This document shows, in pieces, positions 21,609-22,579 of a DNA stretch of 22,579 nt (positions are counted from its first letter, which is position 1; every line of letters starts with the position of its first letter). The position numbers and the translations under genes are program-made. The stretch comes from Candidatus Krumholzibacteriota bacterium (GTDB taxonomy: Bacteria > Krumholzibacteriota > Krumholzibacteriia > Krumholzibacteriales > Krumholzibacteriaceae). The notes under the pieces were generated by a model. The model was not told where the DNA came from and did no database searches. It was given only the letters and a program-made list of their open reading frames with translations. Where the stretch lies: assembly GCA_030613345.1 (NCBI GenBank), contig JAUWMD010000010.1, forward strand, positions 1 to 22,579, written 5' to 3'.

Positions 21609-21630
21609 TTTCTGCAGGAGGGTGCAGAAA
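21609..21630 (-). promoter_or_regulatory. Hairpin whose loop is complementary to the downstream Shine-Dalgarno
   Basis: TTTCTGCA (21609-21616) and TGCAGAAA (21623-21630) form a perfect 8-bp stem with a 6-base loop. In the minus-strand RNA the loop and first base of the closing pair read CCTCCT, an exact complement of AGGAGG before the 21-residue ORF, about 45 bases downstream. A loop to Shine-Dalgarno contact could hide that ribosome binding site. Confidence 0.4.
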
Positions 21631-21653
21631 GATCGTATCGCAATATGAGAAAA

Positions 21654-21756
21654 GTAAACTTATTTTTACGTACATTTTGCAAATATCTGTAACACCCATA
21701 TATTTCGATGGTTATGGTGTAAGCGACAGTTTACCAAGATGTAAACAGAAGTTTAC
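21654..21756. repeat. Alternating GTAAAC/GTTTAC boxes and an imperfect inverted repeat
   Basis: GTAAAC is found at 21654-21659 and 21741-21746, and its complement GTTTAC at 21729-21734 and 21751-21756. The last three form GTTTAC-N6-GTAAAC-N4-GTTTAC. ACACC-C-ATA (21692-21700) can pair with TATGGTGT (21713-21720) with one bulged C. The stretch is AT-rich and lies between the GatD-like gene and the small-ORF unit, so it may hold the promoter and operator of that unit. I see no consensus -35/-10 pair. Confidence 0.4.
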
Positions 21757-21815
21757 GAAAAGAGGGTGTTTTCGGGAGATCGGAGCGAGGAGCGTTATTC
21801 CCCTCTTCTTCGAAC

Positions 21816-22579
21816 CTATTTCTTGTACTGGCTGATGAACTCCTCGACCTCGGGGATGCCGCCCTGGTAGATCAGGTAGCCGTTGTGTGGCTCTCTCTCG
21901 GTGATCTCGCCGGCGACAGGGGTCAGCATGATCTTCTTCACCTCTTCGCGGTCGTGGCTCTGGCCGAGCGCCCATCCGAGCTTCATGTACGCTACCTCGG
22001 GCAGCATGTTGGAGCCGGGTATTACGCCGAGGTCCATCATGTCGCGTCCCGTGTCGTATACGTACATCTGCACGTATCCCCAGAGCGTCTGAACGGCCAT
22101 GTATACGTGGATCCCCTCGTCGAAGGCCCGAGCAAGCGACGGGTAGAGGGGCTTGTTGACGTGTCCGAGGCCAGTGCCGGCGATGACGATCCCCTTGTAC
22201 CCGTTGTCGATCAGTGAATCGATGATGTCGGGTTTCATGTTGGGGTAGTAGTAGACTATTGATACGCGGTCGTCGAATGCCGTGTTGATCGTCACGTTCC
22301 TGTCGGTGCGGCGCTTCTTGATATCGTCGCGCAGCGGCGTGAACTTCTCGCGGTCGACCATCGCCAGGGGGATATCGCCGATCGTCCTGAAGGTAGACCT
22401 GTACGACGAGTGCATCTTGCGCACGCGCGTTCCCCGGTGGAGCAGGGCATACTGGTCGCTCGTCGGACCGAACATGCAGACCATCACCTCGGCGAAGTCG
22501 CTGTAGGCGGCGGTGCGCGTTGCATGTATCAGATTCAAGGCCGCGTCGCTCGACGGGCGGTCGCTGCTGCGCTGCGAGC
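21816..22579 (-). CDS. gatD: C-terminal part of a GatD-like asparaginase-family protein (runs off the window)
   Basis: The last 254 or so residues are present, and the frame is open to the window edge. It begins SQRSSDRPSSDAALNLIHA, the segment of the archaeal Glu-tRNA(Gln) amidotransferase subunit GatD (QRSSDRPSSDA) that follows the catalytic Thr-Asp part. Later parts are typical of L-asparaginase I/GatD C domains: FDDRVSIVYYYPNMKPDIID, NGYKGIVIAGTGLGHVNKPLYPSL, VYMAVQTLWGYVQMYVYDTG and the final TPVAGEITE. GatD frees ammonia from glutamine for GatE to amidate Glu-tRNA(Gln); plain asparaginases hydrolyse Asn. The catalytic Thr residues lie outside the window. The TTG at 22538 is an internal codon. 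No terminator is seen just after the stop. Confidence 0.85.
   Translation of the reverse strand, partial: SQRSSDRPSSDAALNLIHATRTAAYSDFAEVMVCMFGPTSDQYALLHRGTRVRKMHSSYRSTFRTIGDIPLAMVDREKFTPLRDDIKKRRTDRNVTINTAFDDRVSIVYYYPNMKPDIIDSLIDNGYKGIVIAGTGLGHVNKPLYPSLARAFDEGIHVYMAVQTLWGYVQMYVYDTGRDMMDLGVIPGSNMLPEVAYMKLGWALGQSHDREEVKKIMLTPVAGEITEREPHNGYLIYQGGIPEVEEFISQYKK

Noticed and set aside
21530..21835. Plus-strand ORF of 101 codons
   Set aside because: No ribosome binding site, no domain-like sequence, and it runs through the hairpin region and the end of the opposite gatD-like gene.

Overview
The window looks like chromosomal DNA from a GC-rich, Gram-negative, probably uncultured bacterium. The envelope content points to an outer membrane: at least five predicted beta-barrel proteins with signal peptides, a TonB-ExbB-ExbD energy module, a DsbD-type periplasmic thiol-redox protein, lipoproteins and a UbiA/MenA-like prenyltransferase. 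The mixture of a PorT-like barrel, a 'neuromedin U'-type barrel and LVIVD-like propellers fits the FCB group and related candidate phyla. That placement is an inference from gene content and is weak. Non-ATG starts with good ribosome binding sites are common (TTG at 7369, 9691 and 20307; GTG at 6282; probably CTG at 4736). I see no rRNA, tRNA, CRISPR array, transposase or phage gene.

Layout. 1-252 (-): 5' end of an outer-membrane protein, with its promoter and a direct-repeat box. 405-1010 (+): PH-domain membrane protein. 1029-1388 (-): orphaned 3' end of a TPR gene. 1456-4630 (+): two barrel proteins around a DUF1254/DUF1214 lipoprotein. 4736-6686 (+): tonB-exbB-exbD. 6695-8100 (-): two barrel proteins behind a repeat-rich control region. 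8271-8461 (+): a free-standing small RNA gene with promoter, nested pairing potential and terminator. 8462-13543 (-): LVIVD-like lipoprotein, dsbD split by an in-frame amber codon, and a glycosyltransferase. 13668-14324 (+): histidine phosphatase. 14332-17104 (-): zinc-type MDR dehydrogenase, rhomboid protease and an SPL-like radical SAM protein. 17190-19376 (+): a double-domain retropepsin-like protein and a LOG-family protein. 19402-20307 (-): UbiA/MenA-like prenyltransferase. 20497-21303 (+): an AT-richer lipoprotein with a near-consensus promoter. 21318-21760 (-): two tiny ORFs with strong ribosome binding sites, a terminator and a hairpin-rich leader. 21816-22579 (-): 3' part of a GatD/asparaginase gene.

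Most of the genes serve the envelope: barrels and lipoproteins at the outer membrane, TonB-ExbB-ExbD to energise transport, DsbD to carry electrons to the periplasm, and a rhomboid and a retropepsin-like protein for proteolysis. The best candidates for something undescribed are the structured RNA at 8302-8461, the small-peptide unit at 21318-21760 (a hydrophobic 26-residue peptide ending in a tandem GKSVW repeat), the amber-split dsbD and the tonB gene that lacks an ATG.
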